A stretch of DNA of 64,000 nt from an uncultured Treponema sp. (GCA_937891125.1 CALAEZ010000009.1:62001-126000), one strand, 5' to 3'; shown: positions 9,921-17,525, numbered from the stretch's first letter. Numbers and translations: made by a program. Notes: generated by a model not told the origin, from the letters alone.

Positions 9921-10490
9921 ATGTTGTCAGAGCAAAGCTGCGTATCGTACGCTCTAAATTATGTAGCTAAAATGGTTTCAGACTTCCAGTATTACCTCGA
10001 ATACGCTTCTTTTGGCGGCATAGGCGGCATCGTCTATCTTTTGCTGACAGGAAAGTACGCATCGGTGAAAGCTGTGGCCAAGGCGTTTTTGACAAGCGCC
10101 TTTGTGGGCCTTCTGGCAGGCATGCTTGCGCAGGAAGTCGGCCTCAGCATCGTGCTCACGTGCGTGGTGTCCGGCGTTTTTGGCTGCGCAGGCGGCCTTG
10201 GCATAGTATGGATACTTGCCATGATGCACAAGCGTCTTGGAATATCGCACGAGGCTGACATCAAGCACATCAAGGACAGCCTTATCGGCAAGCAGGCTCC
10301 AGAGACAATCCTGAGCAATCTCGTAACCAACAAAAACATCACGTTTGACGAATACATGGATTCCATGCGCGGAGGAACGGAAGCTCTGCTGCGCGTAATG
10401 AACGAAGGCGTCATAACCGGCGCCGAGTTCGGACGCGTGCACAAGTGGGCAAACGCCCTGCGCGAAGGTGAGACGCATGCCCACGAATGA
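9921..10490 (+). CDS. holin-like membrane protein
   Basis: 189 residues. Residues about 30-95 form two to three hydrophobic segments (FGGIGGIVYLLLTG, AFLTSAFVGLLAGML, SIVLTCVVSGVFGCAGGLGI) with Gly-rich packing as in LydA-type holins. A soluble C-terminal domain of about 90 residues follows, longer than in a minimal holin. It lies at the end of the tail operon, a common position for lysis genes. Holin activity is inferred from topology only. Confidence 0.5.
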   Translation: MLSEQSCVSYALNYVAKMVSDFQYYLEYASFGGIGGIVYLLLTGKYASVKAVAKAFLTSAFVGLLAGMLAQEVGLSIVLTCVVSGVFGCAGGLGIVWILAMMHKRLGISHEADIKHIKDSLIGKQAPETILSNLVTNKNITFDEYMDSMRGGTEALLRVMNEGVITGAEFGRVHKWANALREGETHAHE

Positions 10491-10722
10491 CTGGTCAACC
10501 TATGACATGGAAAAAGACGGCCATGCGCCGTGGCTTGTGAAAACCTGCGAAAAAATCATAGGCGCGCTGCGTCAGGCAGGCGGCCTGCCTTCCATCGTCA
10601 CTACAGGATACATTACCGTGACAGTCCCTACGCTGGCAGCTCAGGCAGACGTGATGAACGGTCAGCCAGACCGGTCCCCTGACGGATACGTGGCCAATGG
10701 CGTTATAAAGTTCCTGGACTAA
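10477..10722 (+). CDS. small hypothetical protein at end of tail operon
   Basis: 81 residues, ATG at 10477 with GAAGGTGAG upstream; overlaps the holin-like gene by 14 bases. It has a mixed N-terminus (NDWSTYDMEKDGHAPWLVK) and a short hydrophobic beta region (SIVTTGYITVTVPTLAAQAD). No family recognised. A bidirectional terminator follows directly. Confidence 0.55.
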   Translation: MPTNDWSTYDMEKDGHAPWLVKTCEKIIGALRQAGGLPSIVTTGYITVTVPTLAAQADVMNGQPDRSPDGYVANGVIKFLD

Positions 10723-10742
10723 ATGTTTACTTGGCAAAAAAT

Positions 10743-10772
10743 AAAGGGCAGCTTTGCAAAGCTGCCCTTCTT
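10743..10772. terminator. bidirectional terminator
   Basis: AAGGGCAGCTTTGCAAAGCTGCCCTTCTT: an 8-bp GC stem with flanking A and T runs, between converging operons. It ends the tail operon on the plus strand and the RuvC operon on the minus strand. Confidence 0.8.
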
Positions 10773-10774
10773 AT

Positions 10775-11104
10775 TTACCCTGCGGCAAGCGCGGCCTGCC
10801 CGAGCCGGTTGAAAAACGCGTAATACTGGTCAACAAGGCTGTGCTTGTCATTGCTGCCCAGCGTAACGATGTACGACACGTTGCTTACGGGTATGCGCGT
10901 GCACATGGGCTTTGACGGGTCAGCAGAGCCTACAGGCAGCTGGCCGAACACGGGGAACGGCACGCCGTCCGTGTCGTACCCGATGGTAAGCGCCTTGTTC
11001 AGCAGCACAAAGCCGCCGCTGTTTTCTTCTGCCAGCTCTCCGATAAAGCCAAACACGCCGTCAAGCGTCACGACTATGGCTACTTGCTTTTCTTGTTCTT
11101 CCAT
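10775..11104 (-). CDS. small beta-rich hypothetical protein
   Basis: 109 residues. Begins MEEQEKQVAIVVTLDGVFGF with a strand-turn-strand pattern and ends in a short helix (DQYYAFFNRLGQAALAAG). Its start overlaps the end of the RuvC-like gene by 25 bases, so it is co-translated with it. The pattern is vaguely LSm- or SH3-like; no firm family. Confidence 0.5.
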   Translation of the reverse strand: MEEQEKQVAIVVTLDGVFGFIGELAEENSGGFVLLNKALTIGYDTDGVPFPVFGQLPVGSADPSKPMCTRIPVSNVSYIVTLGSNDKHSLVDQYYAFFNRLGQAALAAG

Positions 11105-11667
11105 TCAGTCACCATCTCCAGTCTGCCGCGCAGCATGGCGCGGTTTGTTTCGTTGCGCAGCACGGCTTCTGCAGGGGCGTTGGCGTACCATGCTGCCTTG
11201 GCTAAAAAATACGCGTCGCATATGTCGCTGGTAAGCTCCTTTTTAGGGAGCTTATAAAGCTCTTGGCATTCCCTGCCGGCCTGCGCCATGACTTCTTCCT
11301 TGGTGGCATGCCCGTGCCCTGTGGCAAAGAGCTTGTTGCTCGACGGAGCTATGAGCATCAGGCTTGATTGCTCCGAGCCGTGCAGCCTGAGCTTGAGCAC
11401 GCCGCCAAACTCTGCAAGGGAAAATCCCCTGTGCACGCTGCCGTAGGAATAGTCTTCGTACCCTATGCAGTATTCGCTGGCTGGCGGTTCCATGCAATCT
11501 TCCATGTACAGGCTGAGCCATGTAGCTATCCTGTCGTAGCGGCGTATGGGCTCAAGGCGCTTGTCATCGTAGGCCCTGCCATTGACGCAGCCGCACAGGC
11601 TGCCGCTGCTGTCAAGAACGACAAGCCCAGTGTTTGTTATGCTGGGATCCACGCCTACGAAGTACAT
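11080..11667 (-). CDS. RuvC-like Holliday junction resolvase
   Basis: 195 residues from ATG at 11667. It has the RNase H-fold signature: MYFVGVDPSITNTGLVVLDS (first catalytic Asp), YCIGYEDYSYG (Glu), and the C-terminal DICDAYFLAKAAW (Asp). SSNKLFATGHGHATKEEV matches the RuvC/crossover-endonuclease family of phages. The role would be to resolve replication or recombination junctions before packaging. Preceded by a zinc-ribbon gene with 13 bases overlap. Confidence 0.75.
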   Translation of the reverse strand: MYFVGVDPSITNTGLVVLDSSGSLCGCVNGRAYDDKRLEPIRRYDRIATWLSLYMEDCMEPPASEYCIGYEDYSYGSVHRGFSLAEFGGVLKLRLHGSEQSSLMLIAPSSNKLFATGHGHATKEEVMAQAGRECQELYKLPKKELTSDICDAYFLAKAAWYANAPAEAVLRNETNRAMLRGRLEMVTEWKNKKSK

Positions 11668-11858
11668 GCCGTCCTCTGCCTGTACGCATTGCCTTCTATC
11701 AGGTACGCCGTGTTGCCGCATCTGAAGCAGTACCAAATGCCAGGGTCGATGTCTTTGTACCATGCGTTGCAGCCGCATTTGCAGCAGGGCTCCGACGGCC
11801 CCCTGTCCATTCTTTCCCGTTCGATACGGCGTTGCCGTATCTGCTGTATTGTAGCCAT
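11655..11858 (-). CDS. zinc-ribbon small protein
   Basis: 67 residues from the ATG after AAAGGGACAG; an upstream GTG would add six. Two Cys pairs, CCKCGC and YCFRCG, form a probable zinc ribbon after a basic helix (IQQIRQRRIERERMDRG). It shares a transcript with the RuvC-like gene, which suggests a nucleic-acid-binding role. Confidence 0.6.
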   Translation of the reverse strand: MATIQQIRQRRIERERMDRGPSEPCCKCGCNAWYKDIDPGIWYCFRCGNTAYLIEGNAYRQRTACTS

Positions 11859-11900
11859 TCTGTCCCTTTGCAGCACCTCGCTAATGCATCAGCTGCATGT

Positions 11901-11927
11901 AGTTTGCCGATGAAAGGGAAAAAGTTT
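11901..11927 (-). promoter_or_regulatory. AAACTTT-N14 promoter, variant
   Basis: On the minus strand AAACTTT, 14 bases, then CAAACT, 43 bases upstream of the zinc-ribbon gene. Same spacing as the other AAACTTT-N14-CAATAT sites but with a weaker second box. Confidence 0.5.
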
Positions 11928-11983
11928 AATGCTTGTGGGCAGATGCATTGAAAATAGCTAAAAACAAACTGCAATATTTATTC

Positions 11984-12080
11984 ATAGCGTTCTGACATCC
12001 TTTACATGCAGTTCTGACTATCCATCCTCCTGGCGTGGCCCCATGCGTTGTCTCCTTGCGCACGGGGCCACGTTATTTTT
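11984..12080 (+). ncRNA. candidate small RNA beside the reverse transcriptase
   Basis: The 203 bases between the zinc-ribbon gene and the reverse transcriptase hold no convincing ORF. On the plus strand TTGAAA (11948) - 18 bases - CAATAT (11972) resembles a sigma-70 promoter. About 50 bases later a 14-bp stem with one mismatch (CGTGGCCCCATGCG at 12034 with CGCACGGGGCCACG at 12059) is followed by TTATTTTTT, a strong plus-strand terminator. The implied RNA of about 95 nt contains a repeated GTTCTGAC. It ends exactly at the stop codon of the convergent reverse transcriptase. Confidence 0.4.
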
Positions 12081-13285
12081 TACATAAGCCCAGCTACTGC
12101 TCCGCTAATAAAGCCGACAATGTCCTGCGTATCATCCTTGTATCGGAGAAGAGCTTCCTTCCATGCAGGACTGTATGCGGAAGCAAGCTTTTCACGCTCC
12201 GCAGGCATCTTTGACAAAAGCCTTGCAAGCGACATGAGCTTTTTCAGCCACCGCCCGTGCCTGTCATTTACGCTGCTGACATATGCCACCTTGCCGCCAA
12301 GGATATGCATCAGGCGGTCAAGCAGCACAGCTTCGTCATACGAGTCATATACCGGCATTTTTTCCACGCTTTGCAAAAAACGCACGACCTGCTCACGGCT
12401 GAGACCAGACAGGCACAGGTTGAACAGCGTTGCGCGCAAGCTATCAATCATGCCTTTTTCTACGCGTGCCCTGTGATTCAGCACGACGCCCAAAAAACGC
12501 TGGTTCTTCTTTGGGTGGCTGTCGGAAACCGTGGCCCAGTCGTGCGTGCGGAATCCTGCATTCCGCATGATGCCCTTGACGGCTTCCTTGTACTTTTGCG
12601 CAAAGCCTTCGGGCATGTCGCCATAAATGAACAGCTCGACATTATCGCAGTAGCGCACGTACTTGTGCTCCACGCCTTTCAGGTTTTCTTTGAGCCACGC
12701 CTGCACGGGCACATCTATGTATTTGTAGCCGACTAGGTTTGACAGCGCAGGCGAGGCAGGGCATCCCTGCTGCAGCGTTTGCATGTTGCCGCGCCGCACA
12801 ACGCAGTAGCGCGCTATGAGGCGCCCTCCCAGATGGGAAAAGCCGCAGTCGACGAGAGCCCCTTCTATGTGCCTGATGAAGATATGGTCGTAAAAGCCTT
12901 TCACATCCGTCGCTATGAGAACCTTTGCTCCTGCAAGGCTTTTTATAGCAGCAACGGGGCTTGTGCCGCGGCGGTACGAGTACACGGCTTCGTTGCCCGG
13001 CAGTTCATCAAGCAATGGCTCCACAAGCAGCCCGATGCGCTCCTGTATGGTATGCAGCCCCATGCGCCTTCTTTGCGGGCGCTCTTCACCATTCTCCTGT
13101 TCCAGCACAGTGTTAAAGTCATCAGACTTGTACACGGTGCGCTTGCCTAGCCGTATCCTGTGCTGCATGGAATCTCGCTGGTGCAGCACGTAGGCCATGA
13201 CGTTTGACTTCACATTAATTGCGGCGCCAAGCGTGTCCCAGTCGTGTATTGCCTGCCTCGCTGTTTTTGCACAGGATATCTTCAT
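12080..13285 (-). CDS. reverse transcriptase with atypical YCDN active site
   Basis: 401 residues. RT palm motifs can be read in order: ATDVKGFYDHI (near 125, catalytic Asp 127), QGCPASPALSN (near 173, the QG-x-x-x-SP motif), VRYCDNVELF (YCDN near 212 in place of YxDD), and RFLGVVLN downstream. A C-terminal helical thumb-like part follows. It lacks the maturase and endonuclease domains of group II intron proteins, and I see no clear retron NAxxH or VTG motif. Its start overlaps the upstream partner gene by four bases (ATGA), so the pair is one operon. It could be a retron-like, DGR-like or defence-type RT; no template/variable repeat pair was found by eye. Confidence 0.75.
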   Translation of the reverse strand: MKISCAKTARQAIHDWDTLGAAINVKSNVMAYVLHQRDSMQHRIRLGKRTVYKSDDFNTVLEQENGEERPQRRRMGLHTIQERIGLLVEPLLDELPGNEAVYSYRRGTSPVAAIKSLAGAKVLIATDVKGFYDHIFIRHIEGALVDCGFSHLGGRLIARYCVVRRGNMQTLQQGCPASPALSNLVGYKYIDVPVQAWLKENLKGVEHKYVRYCDNVELFIYGDMPEGFAQKYKEAVKGIMRNAGFRTHDWATVSDSHPKKNQRFLGVVLNHRARVEKGMIDSLRATLFNLCLSGLSREQVVRFLQSVEKMPVYDSYDEAVLLDRLMHILGGKVAYVSSVNDRHGRWLKKLMSLARLLSKMPAEREKLASAYSPAWKEALLRYKDDTQDIVGFISGAVAGLM

Positions 13286-13914
13286 TCTGCAACCTCCTCG
13301 GCGGTGTCAATTGTCTTTTCAAACACCTTGCAAGCGTCAAGAATTGCTCTTGCGTTACATTCCATTGCAACGTCTCTCACGGTAAGATTCACTGTTGGAC
13401 ACGTCATCCTGTCGGTAATGACGCGTCCGCCTGCAAAGACGTCAACCACATTGCTATGCTTGTACACGGACTTTGTGTGGGTCCAGCCATAACCACTGGA
13501 AAAAATATCCAGTCCTCGGCACGACAGGTGTGCGTTCCCATGCACATATAAGGGCGCAACAAGGTAGTTCTGGCTAAACAGCGTGCTCAGCACACGCCTG
13601 GTTCTTGGCTTTAGTTCAAAAAGGGGGGTGCCTTTGCTCCAAATCACAAGAGCTGCAGGAAACATGTCCGCAAGAGCAGCCCTGTGTTCCTCGTAGCCTT
13701 TGACGGGCGTAAAGCACAGCCTGCGCTTGCAGAATCTCGCAGAATGGAGATGCGCGGTTTCCCAGTCATCCTCATCAAGGGTAACGCGCGTAACAAGGCT
13801 GTCCTTGTAGTTTTTATGGACGAGGCTGTTTACTGCCTCGTCAATAGACTTAGCCTTTGCAGGCGTGCTTAGTCCTGCGCTGCTGAAGAGTTTCTCTTCC
13901 GAAAATAATTCCAC
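13282..13914 (-). CDS. unknown protein encoded with the reverse transcriptase
   Basis: 210 residues from a GTG at 13914 placed seven bases after AAGGAG; in-frame upstream codons lack a ribosome site. No family recognised. It contains CKRRLCFTP, a cluster of basic and aromatic residues, and HLSCRGLDIFSSGYGW. It overlaps the RT start by four bases and has its own TGGTATAAG promoter 60 bases upstream. It may be an accessory or substrate-binding partner of the RT, but it is not the small Avd protein of known DGRs. Confidence 0.6.
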   Translation of the reverse strand: MELFSEEKLFSSAGLSTPAKAKSIDEAVNSLVHKNYKDSLVTRVTLDEDDWETAHLHSARFCKRRLCFTPVKGYEEHRAALADMFPAALVIWSKGTPLFELKPRTRRVLSTLFSQNYLVAPLYVHGNAHLSCRGLDIFSSGYGWTHTKSVYKHSNVVDVFAGGRVITDRMTCPTVNLTVRDVAMECNARAILDACKVFEKTIDTAEEVAE

Positions 13915-13974
13915 TTGATTCTCCTTTGCGGCCAAGCCGCCTTTTACATTGATACATAGGTGTTTCACCAACGC

Positions 13975-13983
13975 CTTATACCA
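13975..13983 (-). promoter_or_regulatory. extended -10 promoter TGGTATAAG for the RT operon
   Basis: TGGTATAAG on the minus strand, 61 bases before the GTG of the RT partner gene. It matches the phage-wide TGnTATAAG element. Confidence 0.6.
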
Positions 13984-14058
13984 TCCATGCGGCGTTAATT
14001 TTGTGCCTGCTTCAAGCAACCTTTAGGAAAACACAACCATTTCCGGAGATTTCCCACT

Positions 14059-15051
14059 ATGAAATTGCTCGACCAGCGCACGGACATTTCCCGCGCTTTT
14101 CTGGTGAAAACAGCCAGCAGGCTGCATGATAAAGAACTTGCCTCAAACCTGTTGAAAATCGCTGAAAAAAGCCCAGACGACGCTGGCGGCTTTTCCTGCT
14201 ACGCCTGTGAAGACGGCATGCTTTTTCCCGTGGACAGCAAGGAGCAAACCATGCTCTCGCGCCTGTACTTTAATGGGCAGCGCGGAATGTTCACGGAGAA
14301 GACTGCTGCGGCAATTGACAGCACGCTCTCCGTGTATGAGCAGCTCTACGGCATAGAAGGCGACTTCAGCCTTGCAGGCTTGTGCAAGACAGCATCCGCA
14401 GAAACGCACGAGCTTTTGCCCGGGTACAGCGTGCGCGGAACTGCAGGGCTCAAGCGTGCAGAGCGTGAATTCATGGAAAAGCAGGCAAAAATGTCCATAC
14501 AGGACAGGGTGGAGTTCTCCTCGAACTTTATAAAGGCGGCCAGCGACAACGGCCTTGGCGTTCCAGAAGACATTGCCAGGTACGGCGGCAGCTATTCGTG
14601 TGACTTTGACCGGCTGCAGAGCGCCTTGCGCCTGCGCAAGATAGCGTCAAAGCGCGCAGGCAAGGATGGCGCACCGTTTGACAAGCTCGCCTCCGAAATA
14701 AAGAGCGATTTTATCAAGACCGCCTCGCAGGAAGACCTTGCAGGACTCGCCGGGCGCATACAAAGGCTGGACGAAGGCTTTGGCTTTGATTCCCCGTGGT
14801 ACGACAGCCGCATGCCCAACGCTTGGCAGGCCGTGTTCAACGTAAAGACAGCAGAAGAAACCTCCCCTGGGGATTCCAGCAATAAAAGCAAAAGCCCAGA
14901 GAGCATGACGAAGGCTGATGTTGTTGCGCGGTTCGGCGAAGATGCCCTTGACGAAATAGAAAATGAGAATGGCGACATAGACTACGGCAAGCTCAAGGAA
15001 ATCATCAAGCTCTTCGGCGGGGACGACGGGCATGGCAAAGACCGAAACTAA
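14059..15051 (+). CDS. virion-type protein with repeated K-[TI]-A-[SE] motifs
   Basis: 330 residues, CGGAG Shine-Dalgarno. Largely helical and charged. It contains many short look-alike motifs: VKTASR, LKIAEK, CKTASAE, IKAAS, RKIASK, DKLASE, IKTASQE, VKTAEE. An acidic, low-complexity C-terminus ends GGDDGHGKDRN. The plus-strand position and following genes suggest a virion or head-internal protein. A possible late element, AGCAACCTTTA, sits about 45 bases upstream. No known family. Confidence 0.5.
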   Translation: MKLLDQRTDISRAFLVKTASRLHDKELASNLLKIAEKSPDDAGGFSCYACEDGMLFPVDSKEQTMLSRLYFNGQRGMFTEKTAAAIDSTLSVYEQLYGIEGDFSLAGLCKTASAETHELLPGYSVRGTAGLKRAEREFMEKQAKMSIQDRVEFSSNFIKAASDNGLGVPEDIARYGGSYSCDFDRLQSALRLRKIASKRAGKDGAPFDKLASEIKSDFIKTASQEDLAGLAGRIQRLDEGFGFDSPWYDSRMPNAWQAVFNVKTAEETSPGDSSNKSKSPESMTKADVVARFGEDALDEIENENGDIDYGKLKEIIKLFGGDDGHGKDRN

Positions 15052-15955
15052 CGCAAACACCATACTCGCCGCGCATCCCGTAGAACTGTACATGGCGCTG
15101 GACATGGCCTTTGACGGCGACAACTGGCTCGAATGGGAGCCTGAGACCGTGCTCATGTCCCTTGCAGACAACGAAGTGCCAGACAGGGCTGCGGACAAAG
15201 TGCTCGCCGTGCACGCCGTGGCCGCAAACTCGTCCATGGTGCTGTCCAGCGCAAACGCCTTTGAAAAGGTAGTGATGGCTTTTTGCAACAACGTCTGCGT
15301 AATGGACGAGCATCAGGAGCCGTTTCTCGAAGAAGTGTGCTACGCAACAGCGCAGATGCGGCAGATCATTAAGCTCGCGCACCCGTCGGACGGCGACAAG
15401 GCGGAGTTTCACAGCGAGGTTCCCGGATATGTTGCCGCCGTCGCAAAATTCCGCGGATGGTTTGTGCTGCCTGAAAGCCTGTCTTTTGCGCAGGACGCCC
15501 TGAACAGCCTGTGCAATCTTGAAGAGGGCTCAGCCCTGCGCAAGGAGCACGAGAGCGTTATTCATGCCGTAGAAGCCCTGTACCGCGAAATGAAAACGCG
15601 CGATGCAGAAGAGCTGCTCAGCAGCGGCGAAGTGGAAAGCCTTGCCAAGGACGACGTTGGCAGCGTGCTCACCAAGCGCATCATTGGCGCCCTGCTGTAC
15701 GACCCGACGCTGCCGTACAAGGACACGCAGAAGACAGCGGCGTACAAGCAGATTAAAAGCGTGGCTGACCTTGCCCGTGACGCAACAAACCCTGTGGCTG
15801 CGAGCAAAAAGGTGCAGTCCCGCATTGCCGTGCCTCCTCTGCAAAACCCTGGCACTCCTGCGCAGCGGGCAAAGAACCGCATTGCGGGAAGCGGCGTGCG
15901 CCCAGGCGGAGGCAATGCGTACAGCAATGGCAGGCCCACAAGCGTGTACGTATGA
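15032..15955 (+). CDS. virion-type hypothetical protein
   Basis: 307 residues, overlapping the previous gene by 20 bases. An N-terminal globular helical part is followed by a basic, Pro/Gly-rich tail (SRIAVPPLQNPGTPAQRAK, then RPGGGNAYSNGRP). The tail could be disordered and nucleic-acid binding. Translational coupling with its neighbours suggests a three-gene unit. Function unknown. Confidence 0.5.
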   Translation: MAKTETNANTILAAHPVELYMALDMAFDGDNWLEWEPETVLMSLADNEVPDRAADKVLAVHAVAANSSMVLSSANAFEKVVMAFCNNVCVMDEHQEPFLEEVCYATAQMRQIIKLAHPSDGDKAEFHSEVPGYVAAVAKFRGWFVLPESLSFAQDALNSLCNLEEGSALRKEHESVIHAVEALYREMKTRDAEELLSSGEVESLAKDDVGSVLTKRIIGALLYDPTLPYKDTQKTAAYKQIKSVADLARDATNPVAASKKVQSRIAVPPLQNPGTPAQRAKNRIAGSGVRPGGGNAYSNGRPTSVYV

Positions 15956-16563
15956 TAACGAAAACAGGGACGATGTTTATCAAAGAGGCTGCAAGGAATA
16001 CGGCCGGGCTTCAAGCACTTGAAAATCGCCTTGTGCAGTTTCAAAATAATCCTGATGCGCTGGACAACGAGCCTGAGATGGAAATATCCCTTGGTACTTT
16101 ACCTGGAAGCACTATTAATGGCATACGAAAAATGTATGGTTTGCCAGAAGATTTTTCAGGAGATGGAACTTGGTATGTAAATAATAATTCTGTAAAGCAT
16201 ATAATTAATGAGCACATATCTCCTCGTAGGAGAAGAAGAAAAACTGTAATGACGCCACAAGAGGCTGTATATTATGCTGGTTCTCTTGTTGATGCCGGTG
16301 ATAACAAAGACTTAGATTATAATTTTGAGTACTCAGAAGATAAAAATACTCCTGGAAAAACACGGCGTGATTTTCTTGCATGGAACGGTAATTTTAAACT
16401 CCCACCTACAACGGAAGTTTCCTATGCTGCTGTACGTAACCCAGAAACAGGGAAATTGAGAATACATTCGCTGTATCATAGAAGCTTAGATAACATAGAA
16501 AACAAGTTTAAAAATCCTGCATACACATTGCCAGAAAACCCTATTTTTGTTGATCCTGATTAG
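15952..16563 (+). CDS. likely phage-borne nuclease toxin (Barnase/EndoU/ColE5-like fold)
   Basis: 203 residues, ATGA overlap with the previous gene. The C-terminal half has the pattern of small phage PBECR-type ribonucleases: TWYVNNNSVKHIINEHIS (His pair), PQEAVYYAGSL, then strands TTEVSYAAVRNPETGKLRIH ending SLYHRS. The N-terminus, MFIKEAARNTAG, recalls the K-x-A motifs of the gene two upstream and could be a packaging signal. The gene is visibly AT-richer than its neighbours (AAT and AAA codons), suggesting recent acquisition. RNase activity is an inference. Confidence 0.45.
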   Translation: MITKTGTMFIKEAARNTAGLQALENRLVQFQNNPDALDNEPEMEISLGTLPGSTINGIRKMYGLPEDFSGDGTWYVNNNSVKHIINEHISPRRRRRKTVMTPQEAVYYAGSLVDAGDNKDLDYNFEYSEDKNTPGKTRRDFLAWNGNFKLPPTTEVSYAAVRNPETGKLRIHSLYHRSLDNIENKFKNPAYTLPENPIFVDPD

Positions 16564-16570
16564 CTAAAAA

Positions 16571-16598
16571 ATGCCCGGATAATTTTCCGGGCAGTTTT
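16571..16598. terminator. bidirectional terminator
   Basis: TGCCCGGA-TAATTT-TCCGGGCA followed by GTTTTATT and preceded by AAAAAA, between convergent genes. Confidence 0.75.
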
Positions 16599-16600
16599 AT

Positions 16601-16879
16601 TCACGGTATGTATGCGTATCCTCCAGCAACCTTAGGATTATTTTCTGAAACCCTGCAAAATTCAATAAGCACATAAGAATTATCTTTAAACATTATTATT
16701 GTTCTTGGTGCTTCTTCCTTTCTCATCTTAAATCCATCGAATTTCCCCATGTACCAGTTTGAGCTTACTACGTCGTCTAAATACCCAAGAGCAAAAATAA
16801 GTTCTTCTACGCTATCCCAGTCATTTGTCGAAACATAAGCTTCGAAATCTTCCTTAAACTCTTCCGCCATCGTAGTCAT
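16601..16879 (-). CDS. small hypothetical protein
   Basis: 92 residues from ATG at 16879 (ACGGAGG upstream). The pattern is an acidic helix (EEFKEDFEAYVSTNDWDSVE), then beta strands (SYVLIEFCRVSENNPKVAGG). First of a run of small minus-strand genes of the early accessory block. Not recognised. Confidence 0.5.
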   Translation of the reverse strand: MTTMAEEFKEDFEAYVSTNDWDSVEELIFALGYLDDVVSSNWYMGKFDGFKMRKEEAPRTIIMFKDNSYVLIEFCRVSENNPKVAGGYAYIP

Positions 16880-16904
16880 AGTTGCCTCCGTAACCAAGTT
16901 TAAT

Positions 16905-16963
16905 GCATGGCGGCGCGCCATGCAAGCATAGCAAAACGGACAAAACCGTTTTGCTATGCCGAT
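16905..16963. repeat. two adjacent strong hairpins
   Basis: A 7-bp palindrome (GCATGGC/GCCATGC) is followed at about 16925 by a perfect 14-bp stem, GCATAGCAAAACGG with CCGTTTTGCTATGC, loop ACAAAA. It lies between two minus-strand genes, probably as a terminator or RNA-stability element; there is no long U run. Confidence 0.6.
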
Positions 16964-16972
16964 GCCGCTGCA

Positions 16973-17161
16973 TCAAAACTCCCGCATATGCCCCTGCTCG
17001 CCAGTAATACTGATGGGCGTTGGCGGAGATACCCATTCTTCATCCTGCCAGTCGATGTCACTGCTTTTGGCAATGCGCATGGCCTCCTCCATGCTGTCCG
17101 CCTCGACCTCTGCGTAAACGCGTGCCGCCTCAAGCGCGGCGCTAATGATGAACTTAGCCAT
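16973..17161 (-). CDS. small protein, DpnD/PcfM-like
   Basis: 62 residues, MAKFIISAALEAARVYAEVE followed by EADSMEEAMRIAKSS. This strand-strand-helix pattern with an acidic -EA-S-EEA- helix is that of the DpnD/PcfM-like small-protein family. Other members of the pattern in this window start at 19417, 20388 and 38454. Role unknown. Confidence 0.5.
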   Translation of the reverse strand: MAKFIISAALEAARVYAEVEADSMEEAMRIAKSSDIDWQDEEWVSPPTPISITGEQGHMREF

Positions 17162-17162
17162 A

Positions 17163-17525
17163 TCACATCCTCCCGTCTGGCGCGATATATATTTCGCCTT
17201 CGCAGAGAGTTACTTTCTGCGGGTCGAACGGTTCAACCGCCACATCGAGCGACGGCGCCAAGTGGTAAAGGAACCTTTCCGATCCGTCATACTCCTGGCG
17301 TGAGAACCACGACCCGTCTTTCATCACAACGACAAGCGAGGCGTCAATATTCTGCAAGCCATAGCAAGCCTCATATGCCACGCGGTCGGCATAGGCAAGG
17401 AATGATTCCACATCGACGTAAAACTCCCTGCCATGTTCATCATGCACAACTACATGATGTACTTCTTCCGGGATATAGTTGTGCGCACGGAGATTGTAGC
17501 GCAGTTCTTCTCCAAGATTAGTCAT
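17163..17525 (-). CDS. small hypothetical protein
   Basis: 120 residues; begins MTNLGEELRYNLRAHNYIPE. It contains HHVVVHDEHGREFYVDVESF and a tail with predicted strands. It sits directly in the chain of tightly packed small genes (3-base gaps). Not recognised. Confidence 0.5.
   Translation of the reverse strand: MTNLGEELRYNLRAHNYIPEEVHHVVVHDEHGREFYVDVESFLAYADRVAYEACYGLQNIDASLVVVMKDGSWFSRQEYDGSERFLYHLAPSLDVAVEPFDPQKVTLCEGEIYIAPDGRM

Noticed and set aside
12080..13285. Diversity-generating retroelement or retron assignment
   Set aside because: No Avd-like gene, no template/variable repeat pair and no upstream structured RNA on the RT strand could be seen; the RT motifs alone do not decide.
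14059..15955. Major capsid protein or prohead protease in the 14-16 kb plus-strand block
   Set aside because: Neither protein shows the length or motifs expected of an HK97-type capsid protein or a Ser protease; capsid genes are probably outside the window.
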